Source: Rhyacophila brunnea
Taxonomy: Eukaryota; Arthropoda; Insecta; Trichoptera; Rhyacophilidae
NCBI GenBank assembly: GCA_022495005.1
Contig: JAGYXB010000184.1
Coordinates: 760,374 to 824,373, forward strand
DNA: 64,000 nucleotides
Direction: 5' to 3'
A model generated the notes under the pieces. That model saw only the letters and a list, made by a program, of their open reading frames with translations. It was not told where the DNA came from and did no database searches. The stretch's first letter is position 1. Each line of letters begins with the position of its first letter. This document shows positions 1 to 11,439 of this stretch, piece by piece. The translations under genes were made by a program, and so were the position numbers.

Positions 1-68
1 AGAAAAAAATTGTTTAATTAAGCTTATTATTAAAGACAATTAATTACTCTAGTTAAAAATCGCTACAG

Positions 69-177
69 TTTCTTGGCTGGAATCATAATGCTGTTTGCGA
101 ATGTTGCAAGAAACGCTGAGGAAATGAGAATAGAATCGACCAATCCCATTGCAGCGTTTTCCCGCCAAACGGAATAA
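69..177 (+). CDS. Candidate 3'-terminal coding exon of a membrane protein (partial)
   Basis: After a possible acceptor (CGCTACAG, ending at 68) one frame stays open for 35 codons to a TAA at 175-177. The peptide begins hydrophobic (FLAGIIMLFANVARN) and continues into a polar tail ending AFSRQTE. This is the pattern of a last transmembrane segment followed by a short cytoplasmic C-terminus. An AATAAA overlaps the stop and another lies near 345, so a 3' UTR is plausible. Base composition is clearly richer in G+C than the surrounding intron-like sequence. The polypyrimidine tract before the acceptor is weak, and the rest of the gene would lie upstream of the window. I do not recognise the family. 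The exon is inferred from composition and signals only; a chance ORF is the alternative. Confidence 0.35.
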
Positions 178-1383
178 ACGTGAATGCAGCGGCGAGCGCA
201 TTTTGTTTTACGGTTTCCAAATAATGGCATGCTGTGTAATTTTATAATAATGTACTGTCTTGCAAGTAACACGACGTATTGTAAACAGATAATTTAGTAC
301 GGATTATTATTTCGCTGTTAAAAAGTAGGTAACAGAATATAAACTAAATAAATCTCAGTTTCAAATTCAAATTATAATCATTTAGATTTTAGAATCTCTT
401 CATAATACCTATATATTGCCATTGTGTAGTTGTGGCATATTACCATATTAGATAATGGTAGATATAGAGGTAATACGTCGAACCGGAGAATCAACAATGA
501 AAAGAAAATAATTACAAGATAAAAAGAACTTTCTATATACCTACAACGTTTTTATATTTTCTGTTGAATCATATAAACTTGACTTGACTAGCTTAAACGA
601 TCAAAAAAAAATGTACTTGATATAAATAATACTGAAATGTTTTCAAGGCTGACTGATTACTGAGGAGGACGATCACTGAAATTACAAGCTTTGCCACCAA
701 TCTACTTCCATCTTGAACGAACCTTTGCTGATCTGGTTGCTTAAGTCCTGTTATTGATAGCAGGTCCGGTCTTAGCAATAATTGCGAAGACCGATCGGAA
801 TAGTTGCGTGAGGTTTATGGGGCGCTAATTATTCCCCTCCGATTAACGGTCGGTGCTTCACAGTTACTTGAAAAAACAATTACTTGAACATTTTACAGGA
901 CATTTTGATAAAACATAACATACATAAATAACAAAACTTTTTTTGCCGTTTTATCAGAAAATCATTTAAAAAAAATTCAAATTTTAAATTCTTATCTGTT
1001 TAGAATTGCAACGCAGCAGCAAAACAGCTTCTGTTATCTACATAACAATATCGTTTCGTACTAATCGCACTCCCATATCTCGTGGTGTCAATGAGCTCAT
1101 TTATTGTTTGATTGTAGGCTCATATTATATGAGTATATAATCTTGTGGACATCCTTCTAGCGATTTAAGTGTCTTCAAATAGATTATTGATTTAATTTAA
1201 AAAAAAAACTTATTTCTTGCCTTCTTCAACATTTATTTTCTTGTTGCGCCCGAAATCACCTAGGGCCATACATGGCCCCAATTGGCCACGCCGACTTGAC
1301 ATGAACCATGGTCGACTTTGAGGCATTTGAATAGTTTGCGGCGTTGTATGGATGACGGAATAATTTCGAATCCTCCTAGGCAT
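178..1383. other. AT-rich non-coding stretch
   Basis: I see no gene here. Positions about 511-640 (starting ACAAGATAAAAAGAACTTTC) resemble 45985-46110, so they are a dispersed repeat fragment. A GC-richer patch at 1245-1370 has no feature I can name. Confidence 0.5.
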
Positions 1384-1868
1384 AAGGCATAAAGTCTACT
1401 AAAGCAGGCTTACGGGGCGCTCGCGCATTTTCTATGTGAATCATCGAAAATACAACGTAATCAAATACGCCAGCGCACACTGGATTTGACGACGCTTTGT
1501 GCCCGCCTGCCTCATGAGTCACCGTTTTTGGCTTCTCAGCGATACGAATTAACGAAAATACAATGTAGTCCATTCATTGAACACGGCAAGCAAAATCACG
1601 CTCCTCGAAGCGTCGTCGATAAACGGGCGAGAAGCCATTATTTAAGAACAGTGAACTCTTTGTTTAGTTATTGCGCGTCCGATATTAATTACAAGCCCCG
1701 AGAAATTTAATAATATTTTTATTGCTTTGTTATGAGAGACGCTGATAATAATAATTATTTTGTGCTCCTTGAGCCCCTTATTATATAGGTGAAGGGTAAT
1801 GCGCAGGTGGGAGGGGGCCTACTCAGTAGTGAGCGCACCGAACGCTTTTTTGGTGGGCTTTATGCCTT
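1384..1868. mobile_element. TIR element, family A, copy 1 (~485 bp)
   Basis: The ends are inverted: AAGGCATAAAGTCTACTAAA at the left, and a right end that reads AAGGCATAAAGCCCACCAAA on the other strand. The interior aligns almost throughout with 13725-14224, including the shared blocks ending TTTAGTTATTGCG and TTATGAGAGACGCTGATAA. Open frames inside it occur in both copies but look like no known protein. This is a non-autonomous DNA element (MITE). Copy 2 has about 31 extra bases after CCGATATT. The superfamily is not clear because no clean target duplication is visible. Confidence 0.8.
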
Positions 1869-4859
1869 AGTATCATTACTTTAACCTCCTGACTCTATTT
1901 CGGCACAGTTTCAGTACAGGGCTATAGAGGACACTTATTCATGTCGCTAAATTTAATATAAATGATGGCAGACCAATTAAAGATTATATTTTATTTTCTA
2001 AACTCTATCTTTGGGTGCATAGTTGCTACATCAGTCCAGTGTAGCTTTGTCTCAGGACAGGGAAGTATGGTACTATTTTTTTTTCATTCAAACACGTTTA
2101 TAGTGTCATGAAAGGCAGCCGTGCATATAAATGGCGAGTGGAGATGTGATAACTAAAAATAAGAGTAGGTAATAGGTATACAAAATGTGTAATATTCTAA
2201 GCTAGCGAACATAGAGGCGGCGAAGATTTATATATAATTGTAGATTTAATAAAAAAGCGAACATTATGCAAATGTATAGCTCTGTGAAACACTTTCGAAA
2301 GCTCAAGCCTCAAATCCCAAATGCAATCAATTTGGATGCACTTCGGCGCAATGCACCTGCGGAAGAAAATAAAACAATACGTAGGTAGCGTGTTTCTACA
2401 TACATTATTGTCATTATTTGCAAAGTGAAGTGCAATGCGCTGAAATGTCTGCTCAATTCTCGATTCGACGAGTCGAAGTGCACGTTTCGTTATTCTGTTT
2501 ATATTTTAAACGTATTCAATCATACAATGGCATTTTGTGAAAACTATACAGAATAAGAGATCCAAAATTAGTTTTACATTAATTTCTTAATTGACAATTT
2601 AATGTTGAAAACCATTGAAATGCATAGACGACACGATAATATTATGATTTGGAAGGAAAATCGGTATGCATGTGGGTACGCATTGTAAAAAAATATGTAC
2701 TGGATGTATCAATAAGAATGCGTACCTGTCCAAAAGCGCAAAAAAGTAATCTTAGATATTCGTGATATTTATAACATTATGGTGTTTTAGTATTGGTAGA
2801 TACAACTTTCTGCATAGTCATATATTATATATTGCTTTGTTACGAATTAATTGTACATCTACTATCCGTATACCTACTTCTTAGGACTTTCGTAAATACA
2901 ATTTCATCAATATTTGTAAAATATACAAAACGTAGCAATTACCAATATATATATCTATAAATCAGTAATTTTTATTCATTTCTGTTAAAAATATATTTTA
3001 TTATATACTTACCAACTTTGGTGGCGAAAATAATATTAATGGTAAGAAACCCACCCCAAAAACGTAAAACCCTAATCGTTAAACGATAGAAACCATTACA
3101 TACGTAATATAGAAGAAAATTCTGATGAGAGATTTGCATTCAAAACTGAAAATGTATTTATGAATCAATGAAAATAAGTCAACTGAAAATAAGCAGATTT
3201 TCGATAAACAGAATCATGATCACTATTTCCGAGATTCGTCAATGGAGCTTTTCACTCCCGTTCGAACGATTTGTCGCGGTAGTGTCGTCATAAATACAAT
3301 TAAAAAGCTCGCTGTTTCAGAATAAAACTATTTAAATTGAGCATGCCGTGTTCGTTATCGAGCCAGAGCTTCGGGTAATGGATTGCTTTCGTTTTTTCAG
3401 GCATCCGTAAACCTAGAAAATCTATCAAAGCGAAAAAGAGAGATACGGTTCGGCCATAATATTCCATTTTATACCTACATTTATTTGTAATGTAGGAAGG
3501 CGTATTAGACGGGACTCGTAATGTATAATTGATTTGAGTATTGTGGTAAATAAATACATTTTCCTTACATACTAATACTAGGTTCCAATTATTATAAAAC
3601 AAACAGCAAATTTCTCCAGTAAGTTGATACTGAACTTTGAGGAAAATATGTCACTAACTTAGGGTTAGTTTACGGTAACTTACTCTTGCCATGTGGTGGA
3701 ATTTGACTGGGTCTGTAGAGCGATTTTGTCGACTCACTAACGCGATGAATAATTATTCTTTAATGTGTATACAGTCACTCTTTATTTAGTGGCTCGGTTG
3801 CCGATTAATGATTTAATAGAAGTTACACCTAGTAAGCATAATATATTGAATATTAAAACATATGATTGAAATCAGTAGGTACCTATCTGCCTATTAAGCG
3901 ATTGGGTTCGACGGTTCAATTATACCGACTGGCGATGCGGTCAAAATATTTTTCATCTACAATGATAATTTTACGTGACTTGAATTCACGTTTTCCCGTG
4001 CATGTAGCTTCCGTATTTCAATTTTATTCAGCACATTTGATTCCCGGTTTTACGTTTTAATTTCCCATAAATTACGATAAATTTAATTCAATGGCTTGTC
4101 ATAATTAAAATGAATTCCAAACGCAGGCTATATTAATATACGTAATGAATACCTACAGTGCCCGAGACCAAGGATTGTTGAAGTTAGTTTTTTTTTTATA
4201 CCAATTCAACTAATGTCTCAGCAAAAAAAAAAACGCCGGCTTAAAAGAAAAGAGACATTCTCGAAAATGGGCTCAATTTGTATGCCTTTTAATAAAACAG
4301 AAATTTATATTTTAAAAGTGTTTAATGCCCAACGCTTTCCCTTTATTTAAGTTTTTTTTGTCAGCCATTTAACAAAGGAAAATCGAGGTTTCATTATATG
4401 GAATTATTTTTTAATCAATTCACGGTAAAAGAAAAGGTTTCAAAATTGCTGTATAAAATATGCCATACATTGATACTCGTATCTGGTTTCGAAACATATC
4501 CTCTCTGTATTCCGAATACATACACTCGATGCTCGAAGTTGCTTCACTTGATTAAATATAATGAAAAATGCATGGAAAAGTGATCAACCTAAAAGGTATT
4601 ACACGAACGAGCGACGGCGTTAGCGTACATTATCTTTTCCAGGTCTTGTTTGTTTTTCAAATCAAATGGCTTCAATTCTAGCATAGCTTCAAAACGAATA
4701 ACTTTTATTTTAATATAAATCTTTTCCTAGCATAATATACGGAATGTATCATTAATACAGAGGTCTGAGAAGTGTTTATTTTACCATTTTTACTAACACA
4801 AACTTCGTGTAATTACAACAAAATATAACTAATGTATATGTAAGACTTATATCATGTTA
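1869..4859. other. Long AT-rich non-coding stretch
   Basis: No gene, RNA or clear mobile element was found. A short imperfect inverted repeat (GGGTACGCATT ... AATGCGTACC) spans about 2676-2727. The rest resembles intron or intergenic DNA. Confidence 0.5.
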
Positions 4860-5620
4860 ACAACCCCGTAACTGTAATTTCACATTAGGTTACCCAGCTC
4901 AGTAAATTGCAAATATTTCAGTTAATATGCACTTTGTCATCTTCATATTTTCGGCTACGTATTCGTATGGTATTATTTTCAAAATCCATAGTTTTATCCA
5001 GTAAATACCTGTAATAATTGATATATTATCCGTTACATTTTATTTACCTGTCATAAGTTATAAATGCACATATACAGATCGTCGCATTTTATTACGAACA
5101 AAAGAGATACCATTAAAAAGTATAAGCGAGAGAGACATACTCAATTGTAAGAAAGAGAGATGAAAATAAAACGTGAGATCAAGATAGTTTTATGACTTGT
5201 AGGCTGTAAAAATATATATAAATACTCGTATGATTGTAATTTAGTTTTTTATGACATTTTGATAATTTTATAGATAAAACAAATAGCAAATAATGATGAT
5301 GAACCCTTATTAGACTTATTTATGTTGCCAAAATATGCATTTCCCTTTTAAATACAATTGTCAATCTCGTACTGTAACCTATGGAGACATCACCGAAACG
5401 GACGGAATTTACTAGCACCGAAGAGGGAAGGTTACATAAAATGCAAAACAAAGTATAAACTATAGCCGTGGAAACACTGACTAAGGTAATAGATAAACTA
5501 GGTAAACTTATTGAGTCGTTACCTGCTAAACTGGACGACCTTACGGTCATGCTATACGAGCAGGTAAAACGCTGCAGTTCACCCGCTACCGACGGCGCCA
5601 ACCACATAACAGAATATTAA
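4860..5620 (+). repeat. Dispersed repeat B, copy 1, with decayed small ORF
   Basis: About 750 bp align with 21181-22080. Shared blocks include TGCAAATATTTCAGTTAATA, GAGAGACATACTCAATTG and CGTGAGATCAAGATA. At its 3' end a reading frame starts with ATG at 5381 (METSPKRTEF) and runs to TAA at 5618-5620, broken once by an in-frame TAA at 5456-5458. The second part (TKVIDKLGKLIESLPAKLDD) is leucine/lysine-rich, with hydrophobic spacing that suggests a helical or coiled-coil segment. This looks like a 5' leader plus the N-terminus of an element-encoded protein, such as a retroelement gag/ORF1, but I do not recognise the family. The second copy keeps the same frame at its start and then diverges. 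Confidence 0.6.
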
Positions 5621-6049
5621 TAAATATAATTCCGATAGTCTATACTCCAATACACTACATTTTGACGCAGGATTTTGTATATGTGAGTGTCCTATGAAAA
5701 TGAACCACACACCATATACGTGAAATAGGTAGTGTGTGTTTTAACCACCAAATAGACCAATATTGAATGCGCGTCAGTGCATAAACCGAGAGCCATGGCC
5801 CCCATATCCTGAAGCGGGCCCTCAGGTCAAGATCTTTGGCGGCCCACTACCTATTGCTAGAATTAAAGAGTGTAACGGTTTATAGTAGCGTTTTCGTAAA
5901 ATTAAGGATATTCAGAGTATTTTTAACGATTTTTTGTATTTTTAATAAATCCACTTGAAGGTGTCGAGTATCGACACAAATATAATCAAAAATTACATTG
6001 CAAAACCAAGTATTTCAAATTGTTAAAACATCCCAAATGAAATAGCGCC
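5621..6049. other. Non-coding stretch
   Basis: I see no gene. A GC-richer patch at 5790-5860 (AGCGGGCCCTCAGGTCAAGA) may be a small transposon fragment. Confidence 0.4.
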
Positions 6050-6209
6050 GCAGGTGACTTTCTTTACTATTAGAGGAATTTTGGGAAGTGTGTTAAACCC
6101 ACTTATCTGGTCGATCCGCCACGTCGGACCCCCACGCGAGAGCCCTGTCAGCCCTCCCTTTGTGGGGGCCATGCCGAGAGCAGTTATCAGAACGAAGAAC
6201 AAGTATACT

Positions 6210-6315
6210 CTTGGCATGGGTTTAAGTTTATCTCATATTCTTCCACACTCAAGATCGGTTGCCTGTTACTCCACACCCGTTATGTATTTCAGTTCCCTGG
6301 CGACTCCAAACAGAA
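6210..6315 (+). repeat. Dispersed repeat C, copy 1 (SINE/LINE-tail-like)
   Basis: The segment containing GTTGCCTGTTACTCCACACC and GTATTTCAGTTCCCTGG is matched on the opposite strand at about 26050-26145. The GC-rich block just upstream (6105-6200) may belong to the same element. The family is not identified. Confidence 0.5.
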
Positions 6316-7055
6316 CAATCGGTTTATATATTTAACCTGTATACACGAACGTTGTATGTAATATTTGAGTATGTATTATGCCTATTTGTTTTACACTAAT
6401 TAATATTGTATTTGCGTTGAGAGGGTAACAACAGAAACTCATCGAGTGTTGAACTTTATATTATGTGTGATATTGAAATAAAATTATAGCAAACGTAAAA
6501 TTTTGAAAACATCCCCTGAAATAGTGTGGTGAATGCTAAACACGGATAATAAATAAGTTTTACCGCTAGCATGCAAAAAAGCGACATCTCGCTCGATAAA
6601 AATATGTACCGAGCGGTAGAAATTTTCGCGCTCCACCTCCGGCGAATATTTTCATCGAATTTTCCTGCAGCATTTACGTAAGCCATCTCATTGTACTATA
6701 TCCACGAGAATGTGGTTGAAAACGTATCTACATAGCAAGGGCGTATCAATTTTTTATGCATGTACGCACGCAGATGAGAGAAAACGGTAGGTAGGTGAAT
6801 ATAAAAATAGTTCCCAAATCGGACATATCTAAGAGAGGACGAGATTACCATGTTAACCTGTCGATTATCGTTCAGTTCTGGAAGCAATTGCCGACGACTT
6901 GTTTGCTTTGGACTATCATCGTTTTTAAAAATCACCACAGGTTTGTGCGATTATAATCCATACTTTAGAATACAGCTTTTATGTGCCAACGTTTGTGGAT
7001 AGATTTTCACCATAGGGCATCATTAGAAAAGGGGAAATGGAGTAAGTCTATTCTA
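6316..7055. other. AT-rich non-coding stretch
   Basis: I see nothing supported here. Confidence 0.4.
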
Positions 7056-7404
7056 CCATCACCACGAGAGGTGCCCTGGTTTGTAGAGTCTTCTTTGACG
7101 AGAAAATTTCTCATTTAATGAGCTTAAGTTAATACTGAGGCTAAGAACAGGGCACACCATGGGCAAACGATTTGATGTCCTCATGGGAAGAAGCGAATCG
7201 CAGCTCTGCGATGAATGTCATGTTTTAGAGGACATTGTACATATAGCTCTGCAATGCCCCAAATATGAAATTCACAGAGTACAGCTGCGAATTGCGGATA
7301 TCTATGAGAATGTCGACGAATTGAAGGGTGTCCTGGCGGTGGGTAAGACGGAAGAGCTAGGCAAAATTGTAAAGTTATTTAACATAATAGGACTGAGGAC
7401 CTGA
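7056..7404 (+). pseudogene. Non-LTR retrotransposon fragment: end of RNase H-like region and C-terminal Zn motif
   Basis: This is the 3' end of a LINE ORF2-type protein. From 7056 one frame reads PSPREVPWFVESSLTRKF. After a frame change the next part reads NELKLILRLRTGHT (about 7117-7158) and continues from 7159 through SQLCDECHVLEDIVHIALQC to a TGA at 7402-7404. The RLRTGHT motif and the C-x2-C ... H ... C arrangement (CDEC, H, C, then PKY) are classic for the RNase H/zinc-knuckle end of Jockey/I/R1-like LINE proteins, where they act in target-primed reverse transcription. The copy is 5'-truncated and frameshifted, so it is dead. No poly-A tail is clear downstream. Confidence 0.85.
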
Positions 7405-10016
7405 TCGACGGATCCCCTTCTAGAAGAGAAGAGGCGATATGACAGCGAGTCGCAGTCAAAGCCTCGGTAAAATCACAAAAAAAGAGCTTGGGGTACGTCG
7501 CGAGCGATTGGCAAGTGTGTTGCAAGATATTGTTACAAACAATAATGGTTAGTCGATAGTTAGGTACTACATAATATAATCTAGAAGAGGTAATTTTTAT
7601 CTCAGACTCTATTCCTAGACTCAGATATTTAAAAACATATGTTCTCACAACCAAGTGCAATTATCTCATTTAAATAATATAAATATGTAGCAATCATACC
7701 ACTCAGCTTTAAATTAGTGACACACTTTAATACATAATATATTTAGTTGTCAAAACAAAACAATATAGCGATAATATTTCCTCAATCATAAACTAGATTA
7801 GTAGGGTCTGTTATGATTTGTTAATTGCGACAATATCTCTTGTAATATATGGACTGCATTTTGATAAATTGGAAAGACAATCCATGAATCCTCACTGACT
7901 CATCGAGTCCGTCAAGCGACCCACTACTAACATCACGAGTCCTTCACAGTCAACAGTAGTCAACCGACGTTCCACTCGAATCAAGTATCTCAGTTTATTA
8001 ATATAATCAATCTCTCGATCACATCGATCTCGCACAGTACATCCGTAACCGCGATTATAATCTCACGCTGTCATCTTTATTGTCATATGTATTTACATGT
8101 AAATATTGTAAAAATAATACTTTTGTATGTTATTATTATTATTAATTCATATTAATATATATTAATTTATTAATTTTAAAGATTCGAGTCGATCCATTGG
8201 AGACATCATACATCCCTAAATCAATAATATGTGATAATAGTCACGAAGTCAGCATGGCTGATAAGTTACAGGGACGATTGAACTAATTTTAATAATTTCC
8301 GCATTTCTTTACTGATCGCAGAACATCTCAAATAACCAGCTCAGCATTATCAATTTAATTTACTTTACGAGTACCTTAAAACATAAAAAGGTAGTTTTCA
8401 TAAGACGTCAAATTGAACTCTAAACTTCGTACAAGGCATATTATATGGGTGGTGGCACTTTACTCGGGCGCCCGACCGGCGAGCAGGTGATATTCTTTAT
8501 GTATTATTTAAATTTAAAATATAGTTTTCCGCGAGGAGCAGGGCGACATTTTTATGTCCACGCCACTGAGCGACATAACGTACCTACATTATGTGCAGAT
8601 GGGATTCCTCTAGTAAGCACTTGGCGACTCGGGTTGACAATATGGAAAGAATTAAAGTGAAGCTTTGGATAGGGATTACGAATTTATAGGACGCCTTCAT
8701 ATTATATTGATATCGTCGGCCTACTTTAAGAATATTCAATGTCTATTTCATGAAAACGTTCAGGTGAGTATAAAAAAGTGTATAGAAAACATTTTTCTTG
8801 ACGATATTAAATGATTTTTTGATGGAAAGAATGTCAATTGTATCCATTTTACATTCCCGCCGTCCAACCAAACCCTAGATCTCCGTATCCACATTATCCC
8901 CATAAACAGTCCACTCACATTTACAATCACATAATATGATGTTTAAACATAAATTATTAAACTGTCAGTTAAGTTGTAAGGCCGTATGAGACATGTACGT
9001 ATTTAATGCGACTCATAACGTAGAAGTATTTGTTATATTCAACAGATACCACTATACCAGTATAGTTTACTGATTGCCTTAAAACAGTCAACATAGTTTT
9101 ATAAAGTCATATTTTATGAATTATTTCAAATAGTTATTTCAGTGATTTTCAGCAAAAAGCGAAATATATAAACATATTAGGCTTTCATAGGTAAAATGAC
9201 GATATGAAAAAATGATAATAATTAAAGTAATCGTGAAGCTATAATAATTTGACTACAGCTGTCAGACGTTTGCATCGATCATAACATAGCGATTTTGTTT
9301 AATATACAATTCACATTAACGTAAGTGTTGATGTTTATAAAATAATGAGAAATAAGTACTACGTATTGTGTTTTATTTAAATTAAAACACTGTAGCTTGA
9401 AATTATTCGCCCACGTGAATAATCTATCATGAGACCAATTTATCGCCTGTAAATCGGGAGGGAATTAGTCATTACATCAGTTATCACTGTTATCAGTATA
9501 GTATATCCGTGGATCAGTACGCAGACGTTAATGTCAGGTTTTGTATACTTCGACACGGGTATTTGAATCGATTGAAGATCGAAACGAAATGGACGTATTT
9601 TATATACATATTTGAATAAGACAATACCTTCTCAAATAGGTACCCTATTCGGCCATACTATATTTTTTAATACATCAATATATGTATGGTATGTCTTACA
9701 ATACATTTATAACCCATAAAAAAATTAAATGTGTATTCTCAGAGGGGGATTTACCGGAGAGCAGGGCTCCGCGGAGGAACCCCAAATTAAAAAAAAAACC
9801 CTTAGCAACGAAGTTTGAAAATGATGAAAATGCTTTCTTTAGAATAATATGGAACCGTTTATTGGAAAGAATTAGCGCAGTGAAAGTGCATAAATTTTTA
9901 TTAATGACTTTAGAATTATATTCTTTTCTCAAAACACTGTTAATTTAGAAATCTTTAACAGCATTATTTTTTAGATAATATTGATAACGACTCAACATCC
10001 AAATATGCAGTAATAG
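7405..10016. other. Non-coding stretch with minor repeat traces
   Basis: I see no gene. The GC-rich patches at 8455-8485 and 9736-9790 (GGAGAGCAGGGCTCCGCGGA) look like ends of decayed DNA transposons, but no partner terminus was found. Confidence 0.4.
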
Positions 10017-10406
10017 CGCCTGTACACGTGTATGGATTTACTGGCACCAATAGAGTGTAAATTAAACCATCGTCATAATAACTGTTTACACGTATAAGTG
10101 CTGACTGTGTTCTTCAAGAGTGAGACGCGATTGATTGTATGGTGATATTTCACTGGTTGCGGAAATTCGTAAACGTAAAAATTCTCCAGCAGGTTCGCCA
10201 CTATTGTTATACTGCGCAGGCGCAGAATCACAGAAATTTCAACTTTTCTAATCTGAAAATTCATAAGCTGCTAAACTGTTTTGATCCATGCAAGCAATTT
10301 TGCAACTTGTACGACAATACGTGTTTACACGTGCATTTTTTTGTTATAGTCGCGATAATAACTACTGTCAACTGTCAGCAGTAAATCCATGCACGTGTAA
10401 ACGGGG
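10017..10406. mobile_element. MITE with ~27-bp TIRs and internal GTTTACACGT repeats (~390 bp)
   Basis: The left end (CGCCTGTACACGTGTATGGA, continuing to 10043) and the inverted right end (CCCCGTTTACACGTGCATGG, from 10379) match at about 23 of 27 positions. The motif GTTTACACGT occurs again just inside each end, near 10083 and 10322. This is the usual design of a non-autonomous DNA transposon with repeated transposase-binding sites. No coding capacity and no clear target duplication were seen. Confidence 0.75.
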
Positions 10407-11244
10407 TATAAAACATAAAAATATATTCAACGATACTGAAGAGTTGGGCTAGGTGAGGTAAACTATTTTAGTAGGTAAATTTATGAAGTAAGTATATTTT
10501 GGTAAAAATTAACACATACTGACGTGATAGATTAATTATGGAAATGGAGAACAGAAAATTAATAATGATAAATGTAATACATTTTATTTCCTACGGGGCC
10601 CTCAATCGATGCTGCGAGTAGAATGCTGGTTAAATCCGCCCATGTGTATTCTGATAGTGGTGGTGAAATAAGTACAATCGATGGAAAATTCAATATATAC
10701 CTGTAAACAATCTGCAAGCTCGTGATGTATATACCCGTGTGGTATTAGTGCAAAGCCCAAATAAATATTTGCTGAACATCCCTGTGGGTCACGTAGCGAG
10801 GAAATGCATACAAATATTCACCGGCAGCGAACGATTCTTTGGCCAGAACTAAAAGCCCTCCAGGAAATAATGCCGAAGTAAACACAATGAAATGTCAGAG
10901 TTTGTGGCCTGTGCCAACATCACACTGTCGATATATAAATATTAATATAAAAAAAGATGTTTTACATAGACACACAAATATCTACGCGTAGTATTGCACC
11001 TGCTAAGTATGATGGTATGATAGGTGAATCAATATCGATATTTATGTATCATTGTAAATCATCATCATTATCGAAATTAGATCCGTGAAACATGGATACA
11101 ACGTGACATGGAAAGGTGCACGTAAAATAATAAATATTAACAAAAGATATTAATAAATATATTTGTATTTAAAATTAAATTGTCTTGCTGGCAAGACAAA
11201 AGCACGCCTCACTTTCTTGATATTCCATTCGGGTGTTTTATTTT
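10407..11244. other. Non-coding stretch
   Basis: I see nothing I can support as a gene or element. Confidence 0.4.
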
Positions 11245-11439
11245 TTAGAGAAACTTGGTTTTCGCGATGACAGGCTGGTTGTGATGGAGCCTTTCCTTTC
11301 CAAGAACTTTGTAGTGATAAGATTTGACTGGAGTCTTTTTAGTTGTGTCATCCTTGGTTCTGATGTGGTCGCAGACCAACGACCACAGTTTCTTCAGGTC
11401 GAGTGTTGGGCAGAAATTCCAAACATTTCCAAAGTAACT
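11245..11439 (-). pseudogene. RpL27A: Truncated processed pseudogene of ribosomal protein L27a
   Basis: On the minus strand one frame reads SYFGNVWNFCPTLDLKKLWS, continues LVCDHIRTKDD, then YHYKVLGKERLHHNQPVIAK, and ends TKFL with a TAA at 11245-11247. RpL27A is a cytosolic large-subunit ribosomal protein. The blocks FCPT..L.KLW.LV, YK.LGK and QPVI.KAKF are its conserved middle-to-C-terminal core. Here about nine residues are missing between YFG and FCPT, and several conserved residues are changed. The C-terminus stops early and the N-terminal half is absent. There is no intron in the part seen. A truncated LINE-mobilised cDNA copy explains this best. Recognition is from memory of the family; no alignment was run. 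Confidence 0.8.

Noticed and set aside
1486..1710. 74-codon frame in MITE family A
   Set aside because: Present in both MITE copies with frame-neutral drift and no protein likeness; non-coding.
6023..6217. Minus-strand frame with a signal-peptide-like start (MPRVYLFFVLITALGM)
   Set aside because: It overlaps repeat-like GC-rich sequence next to dispersed repeat C and has no splice support.
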